Source: Dethiosulfovibrio faecalis | GTDB lineage: Bacteria; Synergistota; Synergistia; Synergistales; Dethiosulfovibrionaceae | Length of the DNA stretch: 57,415 nt | NCBI RefSeq assembly: GCF_021568795.1 | Contig: NZ_JAKGUE010000005.1 | Span: forward strand, 79,089 to 136,503 | Direction: 5' to 3' | Shown here: in pieces, positions 35,836 through 45,547 of the stretch | Numbering within the stretch: the stretch's first letter is position 1 | How the letters are laid out: every line of letters begins with the position of its first letter | Program-made: the position numbers and the translations under genes | Notes under the pieces: model-generated | The model's database searches: none | The model's input: only the letters and a program-made list of their open reading frames with translations | What the model was told of the DNA's origin: nothing

Positions 35836-36728
35836 CAATCCACCGCTTTCCAGAGCAATCGCCCCCGGTCCTCCAGAGGTTCCACCTCTCCACGGTCTAT
35901 CAGATAGCTGAGATGAGCCGAAAGGGCCCCGAGGTTCAAGACGTATCTCAGGGGATCCATCTTCTTGTCCAGCCATTCCATCAACTTTCCCAACAGATCG
36001 TCTCTGGTCATCGGGGTTCTGCAAAGGGAGAGGACCCTGTCGGATATATCCAGCAGATGCCGTCTCGTCACGGAGATAAGCCTGGAGGGATCCTCCACGG
36101 TCGAAGCGTGGCAGGGAACGAACCACCGGGCCTCCAGCCTCTCCAGAAAATCGAGGGTAACGAGCCATTCCGCCACGTCCACCACGTAAAGCATTCCGTG
36201 AGCCTCCACCATATCGGAGTCGAACAACGAATCCCCCACGTAGGCGACCTCGTCCGGCGTAACGTAGCCCACCATCCCCGGGGAATGCCCCGCCAACGAG
36301 ACCAGTCTCAGGCCGGTTTCCTCCCACTCTCCACACTGAGGCAACCGTCGATCCACCTGACACACCGGGGCCATCAGAAACTTGTTCTTGAGAGCCCCGA
36401 AAGGCGACGCCCCCCACAGGAACGACGGCTCGTAGATCGTCTCCTCCAGAAACGGACTCTCGAAGGCCGGCATAGCCACGGAACATCCGGTGGACTTCTT
36501 CAGATAGGCACATCCGCCGACGTGATCGGCGTGAAAATGGGTGCAGGCTACCCAGTTCAGGTGCCGGTCTTCCCTTTCGATCATGCGCCTCAAAGCCCTG
36601 CCGGACGATTCGTCCATGCCCGAATCCAGAAGAACCGTATCGTCCTTAGGTCCCCAGAGCCCCAGCTTTATGCGCCCCTCCACGACATAGCTATCTCCCA
36701 AGAGATGTGTCAATTTCAGATCCGCCAT
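35835..36728 (-). CDS. Metallo-beta-lactamase fold hydrolase
   Basis: A 297-residue MBL-fold protein with THFHADHVGG (63-72, ligands H64, H66, D68, H69), a later histidine in AGHSPGMVGY, aspartate in VGDSLFDSDMV, and CHASTV. A C-terminal winged-helix-like stretch (about 225-290) is seen in the RNase Z/YcbL-like and LACTB2-like branches. Probably a glyoxalase-II-like or related hydrolase. It stands alone on the minus strand, followed by a terminator shared with the convergent operon. Substrate unknown. Confidence 0.85.
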   Translation of the reverse strand: MADLKLTHLLGDSYVVEGRIKLGLWGPKDDTVLLDSGMDESSGRALRRMIEREDRHLNWVACTHFHADHVGGCAYLKKSTGCSVAMPAFESPFLEETIYEPSFLWGASPFGALKNKFLMAPVCQVDRRLPQCGEWEETGLRLVSLAGHSPGMVGYVTPDEVAYVGDSLFDSDMVEAHGMLYVVDVAEWLVTLDFLERLEARWFVPCHASTVEDPSRLISVTRRHLLDISDRVLSLCRTPMTRDDLLGKLMEWLDKKMDPLRYVLNLGALSAHLSYLIDRGEVEPLEDRGRLLWKAVD

Positions 36729-36750
36729 GGCGACTCCATCCCCTTCATGT

Positions 36751-38301
36751 CTATCTACCCCCGAAGAACCGGTCCAGATCGGATTTAAGAACCGCCTTGG
36801 CGGATGGATTGGTGTACATCATGTGGCCGCCGTCGTAGGTCCTAACCGTGACGTTCTTCTTCAGCCTCTCCACGGGAACGTCCAGACGTCCCAGTGTATA
36901 GAGGATGGAATCGGCGGTACAGGTCATATCGTAAGCTCCCATGGCCACGAATACCTTGAGAAAATCGCACCGTCTCATAGCGCTGGCCAGGAGATCCACC
37001 GTGTTCGGGTACCCTACGAATGCCTCCGAGCCGGACTGGAAGTTCCAGCGGTAGAGGGCCTCGTCGTTGCCGCTCAGATATTCTCTATCTGTGGAAAAAT
37101 CGAGATCATCCCTGAGATAGGACATGAAAGCCGTGTAGTAAGGGGCACCGACCAGGGTGAACATGGGATCCTCTCCGTAGTCGTACCAGCCGCCCGGGCC
37201 GGTGAGCCTCGTATCGTAGCGACTGATCATGAGACGATCATCCTGGAGAAGCCCGGATAGAAATACTGCAGGGGGGACCCTCAAATTCAGGCTTTTTATG
37301 TCTCTCTCAGGAAGAGATGTGTAACGGTTCAGCCCCTCCAGCACCGCATCGAAATCCTCCTCGGACAACCCGTTGCCGGCCCATAGGGCCTTCAGATAGG
37401 CGCCGGAGGCCCAGTCCCTGACCTTGGAGAGGACCTTCTCCAGAGGCAGGCTTTGAAGATCCTCCGGAAGCTTGCCGTGATACCAGGCCGCTGCCGCCAT
37501 GGCGGGCAGGGCGTGGATGTAGGGCCTGTCGTTGCTGCTGTCCGGCACCAGGTCGCCGTAGCTCGCCACCGGAGCCACCAGAATGATACCGGAAGGCATT
37601 ATGCCCATGTCCATCAGAGCCGACGCCAGCCCGGTGGCCCTGATGCCGCCGTAGCTCTCCCCGGCGATATATATAGGCGATCCCCAACGGCCCTCTCTGG
37701 TCAGATACATCCTTATGAACTGGGCGACCGAGGCTACGTCCTCGGAAACTCCCCAAAAACGTTCGTTCGACTCGGGATCGCTCCCCCTGCTGAAGCCGGT
37801 TCCTATGGGGTCCACGAAAACCAGATCCGTATCCTCCAGGATCGTGTCTCCGTTGTCCTGAACGACGTAGGGCGGCCTTGGAAGGCCTATCCCTTTAGGA
37901 GACGACTTCACCACCTTGGGACCGAAAGCCCCCATGTGGAGAAAAAGAGACGAAGAACCGGGGCCTCCGTTGAAGGCGAAGGTCACAGGTCTGTCCTTTC
38001 CGGAGACCTTGGTCCTGGAGTAGGCCACGTAGAAGACCCTGCCAAGCTCCTCGCCCTTATCGTCGAAGACCGGCATCAACTCAGCCCTGGCCCGATAGTT
38101 CAACTTCTTGCCTGCCACCGTCACGGTGTGGTCGGTGACCGAGGCGTCCAAAGGCACGATCGCCTTTTCCGGAACGACCTCCTGAGACCTAGGCTGTTCC
38201 TCCGGGGCAACTACATCCTTTTCCGTCTCAGCCCATCCTATGGAGGACAAAGCAGTTAATATAAACGCCCCCAATAACAGAGCCAGATAAGATTTTTTCA
38301 T
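36751..38301 (-). CDS. Secreted S10 family serine carboxypeptidase
   Basis: A 516-residue exported peptidase of the S10 family, mostly known from eukaryotic vacuoles/lysosomes and some bacteria. Signal peptide at 1-24. The alpha/beta hydrolase triad is complete: S216 in GESYGG, D458 in MGAYDMTCT, H493 in YDGGHMM; NGGPGSS (111-117) forms the oxyanion site. It would remove C-terminal amino acids, in keeping with an organism that lives on peptides. The upstream chemoreceptor gene ends seven bases before it and may be co-transcribed. Confidence 0.9.
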   Translation of the reverse strand: MKKSYLALLLGAFILTALSSIGWAETEKDVVAPEEQPRSQEVVPEKAIVPLDASVTDHTVTVAGKKLNYRARAELMPVFDDKGEELGRVFYVAYSRTKVSGKDRPVTFAFNGGPGSSSLFLHMGAFGPKVVKSSPKGIGLPRPPYVVQDNGDTILEDTDLVFVDPIGTGFSRGSDPESNERFWGVSEDVASVAQFIRMYLTREGRWGSPIYIAGESYGGIRATGLASALMDMGIMPSGIILVAPVASYGDLVPDSSNDRPYIHALPAMAAAAWYHGKLPEDLQSLPLEKVLSKVRDWASGAYLKALWAGNGLSEEDFDAVLEGLNRYTSLPERDIKSLNLRVPPAVFLSGLLQDDRLMISRYDTRLTGPGGWYDYGEDPMFTLVGAPYYTAFMSYLRDDLDFSTDREYLSGNDEALYRWNFQSGSEAFVGYPNTVDLLASAMRRCDFLKVFVAMGAYDMTCTADSILYTLGRLDVPVERLKKNVTVRTYDGGHMMYTNPSAKAVLKSDLDRFFGGR

Positions 38302-38308
38302 TTTTCGA

Positions 38309-40378
38309 CTATCTCCTCTCGGTAGAGGATGCCAGAGCAGGAACCCCTGAACCCTTTCCGGAACACTCTCGGGCCAAGTCCATCAACAGAGAGGCCAATC
38401 GAGAGCTTACATCTCTCGCCTCCATCGTAGTCTTCTCAGCCGCCCCCTTCCTTCCCTCGGAAAGGTGGGCCTCTATTTCGTGACCCATGTGATGGAGCTT
38501 ATCGTGCAGAGAAACCACCTCTTTCCACCTGTCGGTCAGGTGATCAGGAGGGGTCGCCGTGGAAAGGAACAACCCGAAGCGACACTTGGTCGGGTCGGTC
38601 TCGAGATCCCAGAGACCTCCCTCGAGCAAGGACTCCAGACGATTCATCCATGCTCTGTGAGCATCAACCGCCTTTGACACAACCGACATCATGTCGGCAC
38701 AGGTACCCAGGTTCATCTTTGAAAGCTCCTCAAGAAGCTCCTCGCCTTCCCTGGCCCCGTCGTTCACCCTGCCGGACAAATCGTCGACCATGCCTGATAG
38801 GGACTTGACCGACTCCCCGGCGTCTCCTATAACCTGGTTTATCTCCGACGCGAACCGGGAAACCGACTCGGCTCCGGATGCCATCTCCTGAGAGGAGGCG
38901 GAGAGTTCCTGAGCGCTGGCGGCAACGGTCTGAGATACCTCGTTGGTGTTGTCCATGCCCTCAAGTATCACAGTTATGGCCTGGACCACTCCGGAGATCC
39001 TCTCGGCCACTCCCTGCATCTCGTCCGACATGGACATGACGTCTTTGGATGTACCGTCGACGCCATCCATAAGTCCCGTCAGGTTATCGCCTATCTGAAC
39101 TGCAGCACCTTTGCTCTCCTCCGCCAGTTTCCTGACTTCTTCGGCAACTACGGCGAATCCCCGCCCCGCCTCGCCAGCCCTGGCCGCCTCTATAGCCGCG
39201 TTGAGTGCCAGTAGGTTAGTCTGCTCCGCTATTCCCTGAATGGTCTGTACCACCTGGTGTATAACCTTAGCCTTATCCGCCAAGGATAAGGCCCTCTGGG
39301 ATACCTGCTCCGCCTGTCCTCTGGCTGATTCCATAGCGACGGAGGTCTCTCCCAAGGCGGCCTCTCCCTCTTTGGCCTTGGAAACCACGTCCGCCACGGT
39401 CTGGTTGAGGTCTTCCGCCATACGGGCCAAAGCCTGAGAGGTGGAGGCTATCTCCTCCGAGGTGGCGTACTGGGTCTCAACAGCGCTGGAGACCTGATCC
39501 ACCGCCTTGGCGCCTCGCACCACCCCCTCCTCCATGGACCTGAATGTACGGGAAAATAGCTCCAGAGAACGGGCCAGAGAGTTGAAAGCCGCCAGGAAGT
39601 CCTGGGTTCCCTGGGAGGTCTCCCAAAAATTGGTACGAAGGAGCTCCATAAAGTCGTTAAAACCCGATGCCATCCGTCCGGTCTCGTCAGCGGATCGAAC
39701 TGGAAGACGCCATGTGAGGTCGGCTTTCCCCTCGGTGGAACGCCCCATGAAGAGATTCATCTCCCTTATGGGGGTTACCAGGGATTTACGATAGAAAACC
39801 ACACACAGAAAAGCGATCAGAAGGGCCAGTACCAGCGAGACCTCCTGTATCCTCTCCAAGATTATGACCTTCCGTCCGGCGTAGGTCTCTATTGCAACGG
39901 TCGCCTTAGCCGCCGCGGCGAGTACGGACTGAGCCTTCTCGACGACGTCTTTCCAGGCCCCTTCGTCCGAACCGGACAACACCTTATCCACCGCCTTAAG
40001 ATAAGAAGAGAAAGATTTGTCCACCTCCCTGAGAAGCGCTACCACCTCGGGGGAAGCGGCGGGAATATCGGTCCAAGTGCCCGCCTTGGGATCCAGCGGA
40101 GCTTTTCCCCCCGATATCAGAACACGGTTGGTCTCCTTGAAAAGGGAGATGGAGGACAAAGCCTCCTCCTTATACTTGCTATCGCCGGATAATCCATAGG
40201 CCAAGGAGGCCTTGGCGATACTCTGGGAAAGCATCCTCTGCCTGCCTGCCAGGTTTATGACCATCCCGTCTTTGTCCTGACCGGAGGTTATAACCAAGGT
40301 AGACCCCAGTGACAGGGTGAACAGCCCCACCAAAACCCCTAAGGGCAACACCAGCTTGAGAAGAAGACTTCTTTTCAT
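38309..40378 (-). CDS. Methyl-accepting chemotaxis protein with C-terminal CZB domain
   Basis: A 689-residue chemoreceptor. An N-terminal transmembrane helix (about 6-28) leads to a periplasmic type IV pili methyl-accepting (PilJ-type) domain (about 35-175) that shows [13 protein letters not shown]; a second helix is near 180-200; then a HAMP region and a cytoplasmic signalling domain (about 240-545) with the hairpin tip [19 protein letters not shown]. The C-terminus (about 585-650) is a CZB domain: H-x2-W (HRAW), a cysteine in KCRFG, and [10 protein letters not shown], which bind zinc and can sense oxidants. No partner genes of the chemotaxis pathway lie in this window. Confidence 0.92.
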   Translation of the reverse strand: MKRSLLLKLVLPLGVLVGLFTLSLGSTLVITSGQDKDGMVINLAGRQRMLSQSIAKASLAYGLSGDSKYKEEALSSISLFKETNRVLISGGKAPLDPKAGTWTDIPAASPEVVALLREVDKSFSSYLKAVDKVLSGSDEGAWKDVVEKAQSVLAAAAKATVAIETYAGRKVIILERIQEVSLVLALLIAFLCVVFYRKSLVTPIREMNLFMGRSTEGKADLTWRLPVRSADETGRMASGFNDFMELLRTNFWETSQGTQDFLAAFNSLARSLELFSRTFRSMEEGVVRGAKAVDQVSSAVETQYATSEEIASTSQALARMAEDLNQTVADVVSKAKEGEAALGETSVAMESARGQAEQVSQRALSLADKAKVIHQVVQTIQGIAEQTNLLALNAAIEAARAGEAGRGFAVVAEEVRKLAEESKGAAVQIGDNLTGLMDGVDGTSKDVMSMSDEMQGVAERISGVVQAITVILEGMDNTNEVSQTVAASAQELSASSQEMASGAESVSRFASEINQVIGDAGESVKSLSGMVDDLSGRVNDGAREGEELLEELSKMNLGTCADMMSVVSKAVDAHRAWMNRLESLLEGGLWDLETDPTKCRFGLFLSTATPPDHLTDRWKEVVSLHDKLHHMGHEIEAHLSEGRKGAAEKTTMEARDVSSRLASLLMDLARECSGKGSGVPALASSTERR

Positions 40379-40496
40379 TTTTCATCCCTCCATATCGTTA
40401 GCTCGACAGACAACGAAGATGAACGTCATATGTTCGGTAATTATACACGGAAGAGGCTACAAAGCCCAAGAGAGCGATGGGCTACAGTTACAATCC

Positions 40497-40525
40497 TTTA
40501 TGATTCCCTCCATGTGATGTATAAT
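40497..40525 (+). promoter_or_regulatory. Putative prfC promoter
   Basis: A perfect -10 TATAAT (40520-40525) with a weak -35 TTTATG (40497-40502) 17 bases upstream, about 70 bases before the prfC start and in a divergent gap. Confidence 0.5.
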
Positions 40526-40594
40526 TTCTTGTTCTAGGGAGGTTCCTGGCCTTTGACCTCCCCTTTCATACTGAGACATATCGGGAGGATTCAC

Positions 40595-42205
40595 ATGACC
40601 GTCAGCAATTCCTCGGAACTTAAAAGACAGATAGAGCGTCGCAGGACCTTCGGTATAATAAGCCACCCCGACGCGGGAAAGACTACCCTCACGGAGAAGC
40701 TCCTGCTCTTCGGAGGAGCCATAACCATGGCGGGAGCGGTAAAATCACGCAAGGCCTCCCGTCACGCCACCAGCGACTGGATGTCCATCGAGCAGGAAAG
40801 GGGAATCTCCGTCACCAGCTCGGTGATGAAGTTCGAATATCGGGACTACGAGATAAACCTGCTGGACACCCCGGGACACAAGGACTTTTCCGAGGACACA
40901 TACAGGGTTCTCACCGCCGTGGACAGCGCCGTGATGGTTATAGACAGCGTCAAGGGGGTCGAGGAACAAACCAGGAGGCTCATGGAAGTCTGCCGGATGA
41001 GAAACACACCCATCATGACCTTCGTGAACAAGCTGGACAGGGAGGGAATGTCTCCCTTAGAGGTGATGTCCGACATAGAGGAAACCCTACAGATAGAGTG
41101 CGCCCCTCTCACCTGGCCGGTGGGAATGGGCAAGGGCTATAAGGGGACCTACGACATATACAGAAAAAAGCTCACCCTCTTCCGTGCCGGCTTCGAGTCC
41201 CTGAGGGAACAGGACATGGTGACGGAGATATCCGACCTGTCCGACCCCAGGCTGGACGAGCTTCTGGGATCCCAGGCGGACGACCTGAGAGGCGACGTGG
41301 AACTTCTGGAGGGAGCGGCCAACCCCTTCGACCTGGACGACTACCTTAAGGGCAGCCAGACCCCGGTCTTCTTCGGAAGCGCCGTGAACAACTTCGGCGT
41401 CAAGGAGATGCTGGACAGCTTCGTGGAGATAGCTCCCTGCCCCGGCCCCAGGGAGACTACGACCAGGACGGTATCTCCCGACGAGGAGGAGTTCTCCGGC
41501 TTCGTCTTCAAAATACAGGCCAACATGGACCTGGCCCACAGGGACCGCCTGGCCTTCATGAGGATATGCTCGGGAAAATTCCAGAGAGGGATGAAGGTCA
41601 AACATCACAGAATAGGCAAGGACATAACCATGTCCAACCCCACCATATTCATGGCCCAGGACAGAGAGCTGGTCGACGAGGCCTGGCCGGGAGACATCGT
41701 GGGCATACACAACCACGGCACCATAAAGATAGGGGACACCTTTACCGACAAAGAACCCCTTCAGTACACCGGAATACCGAGCTTCGCGCCGGAGCATTTC
41801 AGAAGAGTCAGGCTGGACTCTCCCATGAAGTCCAAACAGCTTCACAAGGGGCTGTTGCAGCTATCCGAAGAGGGAGCCATACAGGTCTTCCGGCCGATAA
41901 ACGACAATATATTCATACTGGGAGCCGTCGGCGTGCTTCAGTTCGACGTGGCTGTGGCCAGGCTCAAGGCCGAGTACTCGGTGGACGCAAGCTACGACTC
42001 CACCCCCTACTCGGTGGCCCGGTGGGTCCGTTGCGACGACCCCAAGAAAATGGCCGAGTTCGAGAAAACCCAGCAGAACAACCTGGCCAAAGACAGCGCC
42101 GACCAGCTGGTTTACCTGGCGGCCAACAACTGGGACCTTAAGTACGTGGAGAACCACTGGCCGGAAGTACAGTTTCTGAAGACATGTGAACACTCGGGGG
42201 AATAA
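40595..42205 (+). CDS. prfC: Peptide chain release factor 3
   Basis: A 536-residue translation GTPase that removes RF1/RF2 from the ribosome after peptide release. G1 [13 protein letters not shown], switch [16 protein letters not shown], and NKLDREG are visible, with the RF3-type domains II and III after them. The ATG at 40595 follows GGGAGG at a good distance, and the protein then begins in the usual RF3 way; the frame is open 14 codons further upstream. Length is normal. Divergent from the chemoreceptor gene. Confidence 0.95.
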   Translation: MTVSNSSELKRQIERRRTFGIISHPDAGKTTLTEKLLLFGGAITMAGAVKSRKASRHATSDWMSIEQERGISVTSSVMKFEYRDYEINLLDTPGHKDFSEDTYRVLTAVDSAVMVIDSVKGVEEQTRRLMEVCRMRNTPIMTFVNKLDREGMSPLEVMSDIEETLQIECAPLTWPVGMGKGYKGTYDIYRKKLTLFRAGFESLREQDMVTEISDLSDPRLDELLGSQADDLRGDVELLEGAANPFDLDDYLKGSQTPVFFGSAVNNFGVKEMLDSFVEIAPCPGPRETTTRTVSPDEEEFSGFVFKIQANMDLAHRDRLAFMRICSGKFQRGMKVKHHRIGKDITMSNPTIFMAQDRELVDEAWPGDIVGIHNHGTIKIGDTFTDKEPLQYTGIPSFAPEHFRRVRLDSPMKSKQLHKGLLQLSEEGAIQVFRPINDNIFILGAVGVLQFDVAVARLKAEYSVDASYDSTPYSVARWVRCDDPKKMAEFEKTQQNNLAKDSADQLVYLAANNWDLKYVENHWPEVQFLKTCEHSGE

Positions 42206-42232
42206 CCTAAACATTACGGAGGAGGAAGCGGG

Positions 42233-43156
42233 ATGCTCACTCTAAAGGACACATGCAGGATCGCTGTGGTCCAGGCGGCACCGGTCATGTTCGACAGCAA
42301 AGCCTCTACGGAAAAAGCAGTCGACCTCGCTAAGAAAGCCGCCGAGAAAGGGGCTGAGCTGATCGTTTTCCCCGAGCTTTTCATTCCAGGCTATCCCTAC
42401 GGGATCACCTACGGGTTCACGGTGGGAAGCAGGACCGTCGAAGGTCGGGAGGACTGGAAAAAATACTACGACAACTCGATCGTCGTGCCAGGTCCGGAGA
42501 CCGAGGCTCTCGGTAAAGCCGCCGAGGAGGCCGGTGCGTTTTTGAGCATCGGAGTGTCGGAACGGGACTCCCTATCGGCGACGCTCTACAACTCCAACCT
42601 GCTGTTCTCCCCGGAAGGAGAGCTGCTCTTCTCCCACAGGAAACTGAAACCCACCGGCACAGAGCGGGTGGTATGGGGGGACGGTGACAAAGGGCTCTTT
42701 CCCGTGGCGGAATCGCCCTGGGGACCGATCGGAAGCCTGATCTGCTGGGAAAGCTACATGCCCCTGGCCAGGGTCGCCCTCTACGAAAAGGGAGTGACCC
42801 TCTACATCTCTCCCAACACCAACGACAACGAGGAATGGCAGTCCACCATCCGCCACATCGCCATAGAGGGACGGTGCTACTTCGTCAACTGCGACATGTA
42901 CTTCACAAAGGACACGTACCCCAAGGACCTGAACTGTTCCGACGAGATAGCCAAACTGCCGGAGACGGTCTGCCGTGGCGGAAGCTGCGTCATAGATCCC
43001 TACGGTCACGCCGTGACTGAGACCATATGGGACGAGGAAACAATCATATTCGCCGAGCTGGACATGCAGAAGGTGCCCGCCAGCCGAATGGAGTTCGACC
43101 CCTGCGGCCACTACTCCCGACCGGACGTGCTGAAACTGGTGGTGCAGGATAAATAA
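42233..43156 (+). CDS. Nitrilase family enzyme
   Basis: A 307-residue member of the nitrilase branch of the carbon-nitrogen hydrolases. Catalytic triad E48 (FPELFIPGYP), K137 (HRKLKPTGTERVVWGDG) and C171 (LICWESYMPL). The KPTxxERxxWGxGD segment is diagnostic of true nitrilases (aliphatic or aryl-aliphatic, or cyanide-hydrolysing), which turn a nitrile into acid and ammonia. It follows prfC by 27 bases with a good ribosome-binding site and is followed by a terminator. Preferred nitrile unknown. Confidence 0.92.
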   Translation: MLTLKDTCRIAVVQAAPVMFDSKASTEKAVDLAKKAAEKGAELIVFPELFIPGYPYGITYGFTVGSRTVEGREDWKKYYDNSIVVPGPETEALGKAAEEAGAFLSIGVSERDSLSATLYNSNLLFSPEGELLFSHRKLKPTGTERVVWGDGDKGLFPVAESPWGPIGSLICWESYMPLARVALYEKGVTLYISPNTNDNEEWQSTIRHIAIEGRCYFVNCDMYFTKDTYPKDLNCSDEIAKLPETVCRGGSCVIDPYGHAVTETIWDEETIIFAELDMQKVPASRMEFDPCGHYSRPDVLKLVVQDK

Positions 43157-43185
43157 TCGATCACCTCGTTTAGGTTATCGTACGA

Positions 43186-43220
43186 GACAGTCGGCTTTCT
43201 TGGAAAGCCGACTGTCTTTT
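43186..43220 (+). terminator. Terminator after the nitrilase gene
   Basis: GACAGTCGGCTTTC-TTGG-AAAGCCGACTGTC followed by TTTT, about 30 bases after the stop codon: a strong intrinsic terminator. Confidence 0.85.
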
Positions 43221-43236
43221 AGTCACAAGAGGACTA

Positions 43237-43354
43237 CTACCGTTTATCCGCAGGAGAGTTGTCGAGATACCCATCCACCAACGTCATCAAATCGTCCTCG
43301 TCTTTCGGATTATCGGCTTAATGTTACGAGATCTTCGGTCTCATCTACGCCCAT
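43237..43354 (-). pseudogene. Frameshifted small gene remnant
   Basis: On the minus strand an ATG at 43354 with AGGAGG nine bases upstream starts a frame that stops after 14 codons. A one-base shift joins it to a second frame of acidic, coding-like composition (ending LDNSPADKR then two stops at 43234-43239). Together they would give about 40 residues. The two parts share a D-L-x-T-L pattern. No homolog is recognised, and this could be chance. It sits in the 314-base gap between the nitrilase and the AAA ATPase, in which I see nothing else apart from the terminator. Confidence 0.3.
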
Positions 43355-43470
43355 ACCGTGAGTCCTCCTAACCTTGGATTGTCAGGAACTAAGCGAAAGT
43401 TCCACTTCGACACCCTTTATGCTACCATCCTACCTAACGGTAGGAGAAAATCCATCAGGAGGCATCTACA

Positions 43471-44580
43471 ATGAAAAACTCTCTGGATAAACTGACTATA
43501 AGAGGTTTTAAGTCGATTCAGTCCCTCGACAATTTTGAACTTAGAAACCTAAACGTTTTTATCGGTGGCAACGGGGCTGGAAAAAGCAACCTGATAGACT
43601 TTTTCCGACTGCTTAGAAACCTCATAGATGGCAACCTGAACTATTACGTCCGTATGTCTGGAGGAATCAGTGATCTGCTCTTTAACGGTCGCAAGACCAC
43701 CCATAAAATGGAGTTCGAAGCTTATTTCGGCCAACGAGGCTATCGTTTCAGCATAACTCCCGGCCCGGCAGAAGATTGCATATTAACCGAAGAGGCTCGA
43801 TACTATGACAACAGCTCTAGCGGTTGGTGGAAACTAACGGGAGAAAGAAGAGAAAACGAATCCTTGTTAGTGAAAGAAGCAAAGAGCAAAATCAAAGATT
43901 CAGAGTACAGCAGCCCTGTCTACGACGCTATTTCATCCTGGCAGATATATCATTTCCACGATACCGGCTCAACGGCAGGTATGAGGCACTACGAAATCGT
44001 CCAGGACGACAAAAATCTACGCTTCGACGGATCAAACATCGCACCATATCTCCTTAGGCTCAAGAACGAACACGTACAGGAATACCGGGAAATCCTGGAC
44101 GCAGTGCGTCTGGTTACACCCTTTCTCGATGATTTCATCCTTGAGCCATCGTTATTCGGCGAAAGGGAGAAGGTCAATCTTTCATGGACTCAAAAAGGAT
44201 CGGACTACCCCATGCAACCGTACCATCTTTCCGACGGTTCAATACGGTTCGTCTGTCTCGCAACGGCGCTTCTTCAACCGGCCCCCCCATCCACGATCAT
44301 AATAGACGAACCAGAACTAGGGCTTCACCCTTTCGCCATAGCTATACTGGCGGAACTAGTTCAAAATGCGTCGGACAGAACGCAGTTGATCGTAGCGACA
44401 CAATCGCCAAAATTCATAGATCACTTCGAGCTGGAAGATATCGTAGTAGTCAACAGGAAAGACGGCTCGTCCGATTTCAAACGTCTACAGAGGGCGGAAT
44501 ATGCCACCTGGCTGGATGATTACTCGGTAGGAGAGCTGTGGGACAAAAACGTCATCCCCGGAGGACCTCGCCATGAATGA
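43471..44580 (+). CDS. AAA ATPase (OLD/RecF-like, AAA_21), defence-pair component A
   Basis: A 369-residue ATPase of the SMC/RecF/OLD class. Residues 3-20 are the family start LDKLTIRGFKSIQSLDNF; Walker A GGNGAGKS is 32-39; signature-like HLSDGSIRFVCLATAL; Walker B TIIIDEPELGLHPFA with D279/E280; then ATQSPKFIDHF. It overlaps the next gene by eight bases; that gene encodes a DUF4276 protein, the standard partner of this ATPase type in phage-defence and retron-like contexts. More AT-rich than its neighbours, with a different codon style, so probably acquired horizontally. Confidence 0.88.
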   Translation: MKNSLDKLTIRGFKSIQSLDNFELRNLNVFIGGNGAGKSNLIDFFRLLRNLIDGNLNYYVRMSGGISDLLFNGRKTTHKMEFEAYFGQRGYRFSITPGPAEDCILTEEARYYDNSSSGWWKLTGERRENESLLVKEAKSKIKDSEYSSPVYDAISSWQIYHFHDTGSTAGMRHYEIVQDDKNLRFDGSNIAPYLLRLKNEHVQEYREILDAVRLVTPFLDDFILEPSLFGEREKVNLSWTQKGSDYPMQPYHLSDGSIRFVCLATALLQPAPPSTIIIDEPELGLHPFAIAILAELVQNASDRTQLIVATQSPKFIDHFELEDIVVVNRKDGSSDFKRLQRAEYATWLDDYSVGELWDKNVIPGGPRHE

Positions 44581-45244
44581 CTACATCGAAGTAGTCGCTA
44601 TTGTGGAAGGACAGACGGAACAGGCCTTCATAAATTATATTTTAGGAGAGTATCTCTACACAAAGAACATCTTCATAACCCCTATCATGGCATCTAAGCC
44701 AGGACAAAAGGGAGGAGATGTTAAATTTGCCAGAGTAAAAAGGGACATTAGTCATCAACTGAAACAACGAAAAGATACGTTTTTAACTACCTTCATAGAT
44801 TTCTACGGTATAGACAAAAAATGGCCCGGTGTCGATAAGGCGGTGGGACAGACAACACCTTCGATACAAGCGAAAACCCTAAACGACGCCACTAAACGGG
44901 AAATCGGTGAAAGTTTCCCCGACTTAGACTCAGATAGACGATTTATCCCTTACGTATCTATACATGAGTTCGAGGCTCTGCTTTTCAGCGACACGGAGGT
45001 TCTCTCGAGACACCTTGACGTTCCCTTAAAAAAGATCGATAAAATCATAGGACAATGCAAGGAACCAGAAAGAGTGAATAACTCACCGGATACCGCTCCG
45101 TCTAAAAGACTAAAAAAACTAAGCTCCAGGTTCCAGAAAACGACCATGGGAATAGCGATAGCGAAAGAGATAGGGATTCCCAAGATGCGTAAGAAATGCC
45201 CGGTTTTCAATGCCTGGCTCTCTGAGATAGAATCCTTGAGATAA
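44573..45244 (+). CDS. DUF4276 (TOPRIM-like) protein, defence-pair component B
   Basis: A 223-residue DUF4276 protein. The fold is TOPRIM-like: early acidic residue E12 in IVEGQTEQ, D76 in TFIDFYGI, and HEFEALLFSD (131-140). This family accompanies AAA_21 ATPases and is predicted to be a nuclease or effector controlled by the ATPase. Its start lies inside the ATPase gene's end. The C-terminal half (lysine-rich, KKLSSRF, IGIPKMRKKCP) is as in family members. AT-rich like its partner. The antiphage role is inferred from family context. Confidence 0.82.
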   Translation: MNDYIEVVAIVEGQTEQAFINYILGEYLYTKNIFITPIMASKPGQKGGDVKFARVKRDISHQLKQRKDTFLTTFIDFYGIDKKWPGVDKAVGQTTPSIQAKTLNDATKREIGESFPDLDSDRRFIPYVSIHEFEALLFSDTEVLSRHLDVPLKKIDKIIGQCKEPERVNNSPDTAPSKRLKKLSSRFQKTTMGIAIAKEIGIPKMRKKCPVFNAWLSEIESLR

Positions 45245-45274
45245 GACGATTCAGACGAATCCATTTTCTCATCC

Positions 45275-45303
45275 TTGACATCTCCCCCTGCATGCCCTAG
45301 AAT
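45275..45303 (+). promoter_or_regulatory. Promoter of the leucine operon
   Basis: TTGACA (45275-45280), exactly 17 bases, TAGAAT (45298-45303). It would start transcription near 45310, upstream of the leader peptide and the attenuator. Confidence 0.8.
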
Positions 45304-45342
45304 CCTCCTCAACTTACCGAACTCTGAAAGGAGAACCGCGAG

Positions 45343-45423
45343 ATGAATATAAACGTAATCGTCAATAGCCTCGCCCTATCGCTAACCATCGACCGCGGAG
45401 TCTCCCTCCGGAGTCGTCGGTAG
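45343..45423 (+). CDS. Leader peptide of the leucine operon
   Basis: A 26-residue reading frame with a GGAG ribosome-binding site before the ATG, between the leu promoter and the attenuator. It is rich in branched-chain residues: I3, V5, I6, V7, L10, L12, L14, I16, V20 and L22, so 10 of 26, as in leu/ilv leader peptides of enteric bacteria. The leucines L10, L12 and L14 are alternate, using CTC and CTA codons, and translation stalling there under leucine shortage would alter the folding of the RNA after it. Confidence 0.7.
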   Translation: MNINVIVNSLALSLTIDRGVSLRSRR

Positions 45424-45454
45424 CGTTTACCTCGTCTATCGATAACGACCTTCC

Positions 45455-45495
45455 AAGGGCCGATTTCGCACAGTCTTGCGGATCGGCCCTTTTCA
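45455..45495 (+). terminator. Attenuator hairpin before leuC
   Basis: AAGGGCCGAT paired with ATCGGCCCTT, ten perfect pairs, loop of about 17 bases (itself partly self-complementary: CGCA..TGCG), then TTTTCATTT. It stops transcription 50 bases before leuC unless an alternative structure forms; the run from the leader peptide's end includes the repeated GGAGTC (near 45395 and 45410), which could contribute. Confidence 0.75.
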
Positions 45496-45547
45496 TTTCT
45501 CTCGGGTCCTCCCAAGACCGTGCGCACAAAAACGCAAGGAGGACAAC

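Noticed and set aside
43381-43440. CRISPR or repeat array in the gap before the AAA ATPase
   Set aside because: Only small inverted repeats (CTACC..GGTAG; AGTTCC..GGAACT) are present; no repeated unit with spacers.
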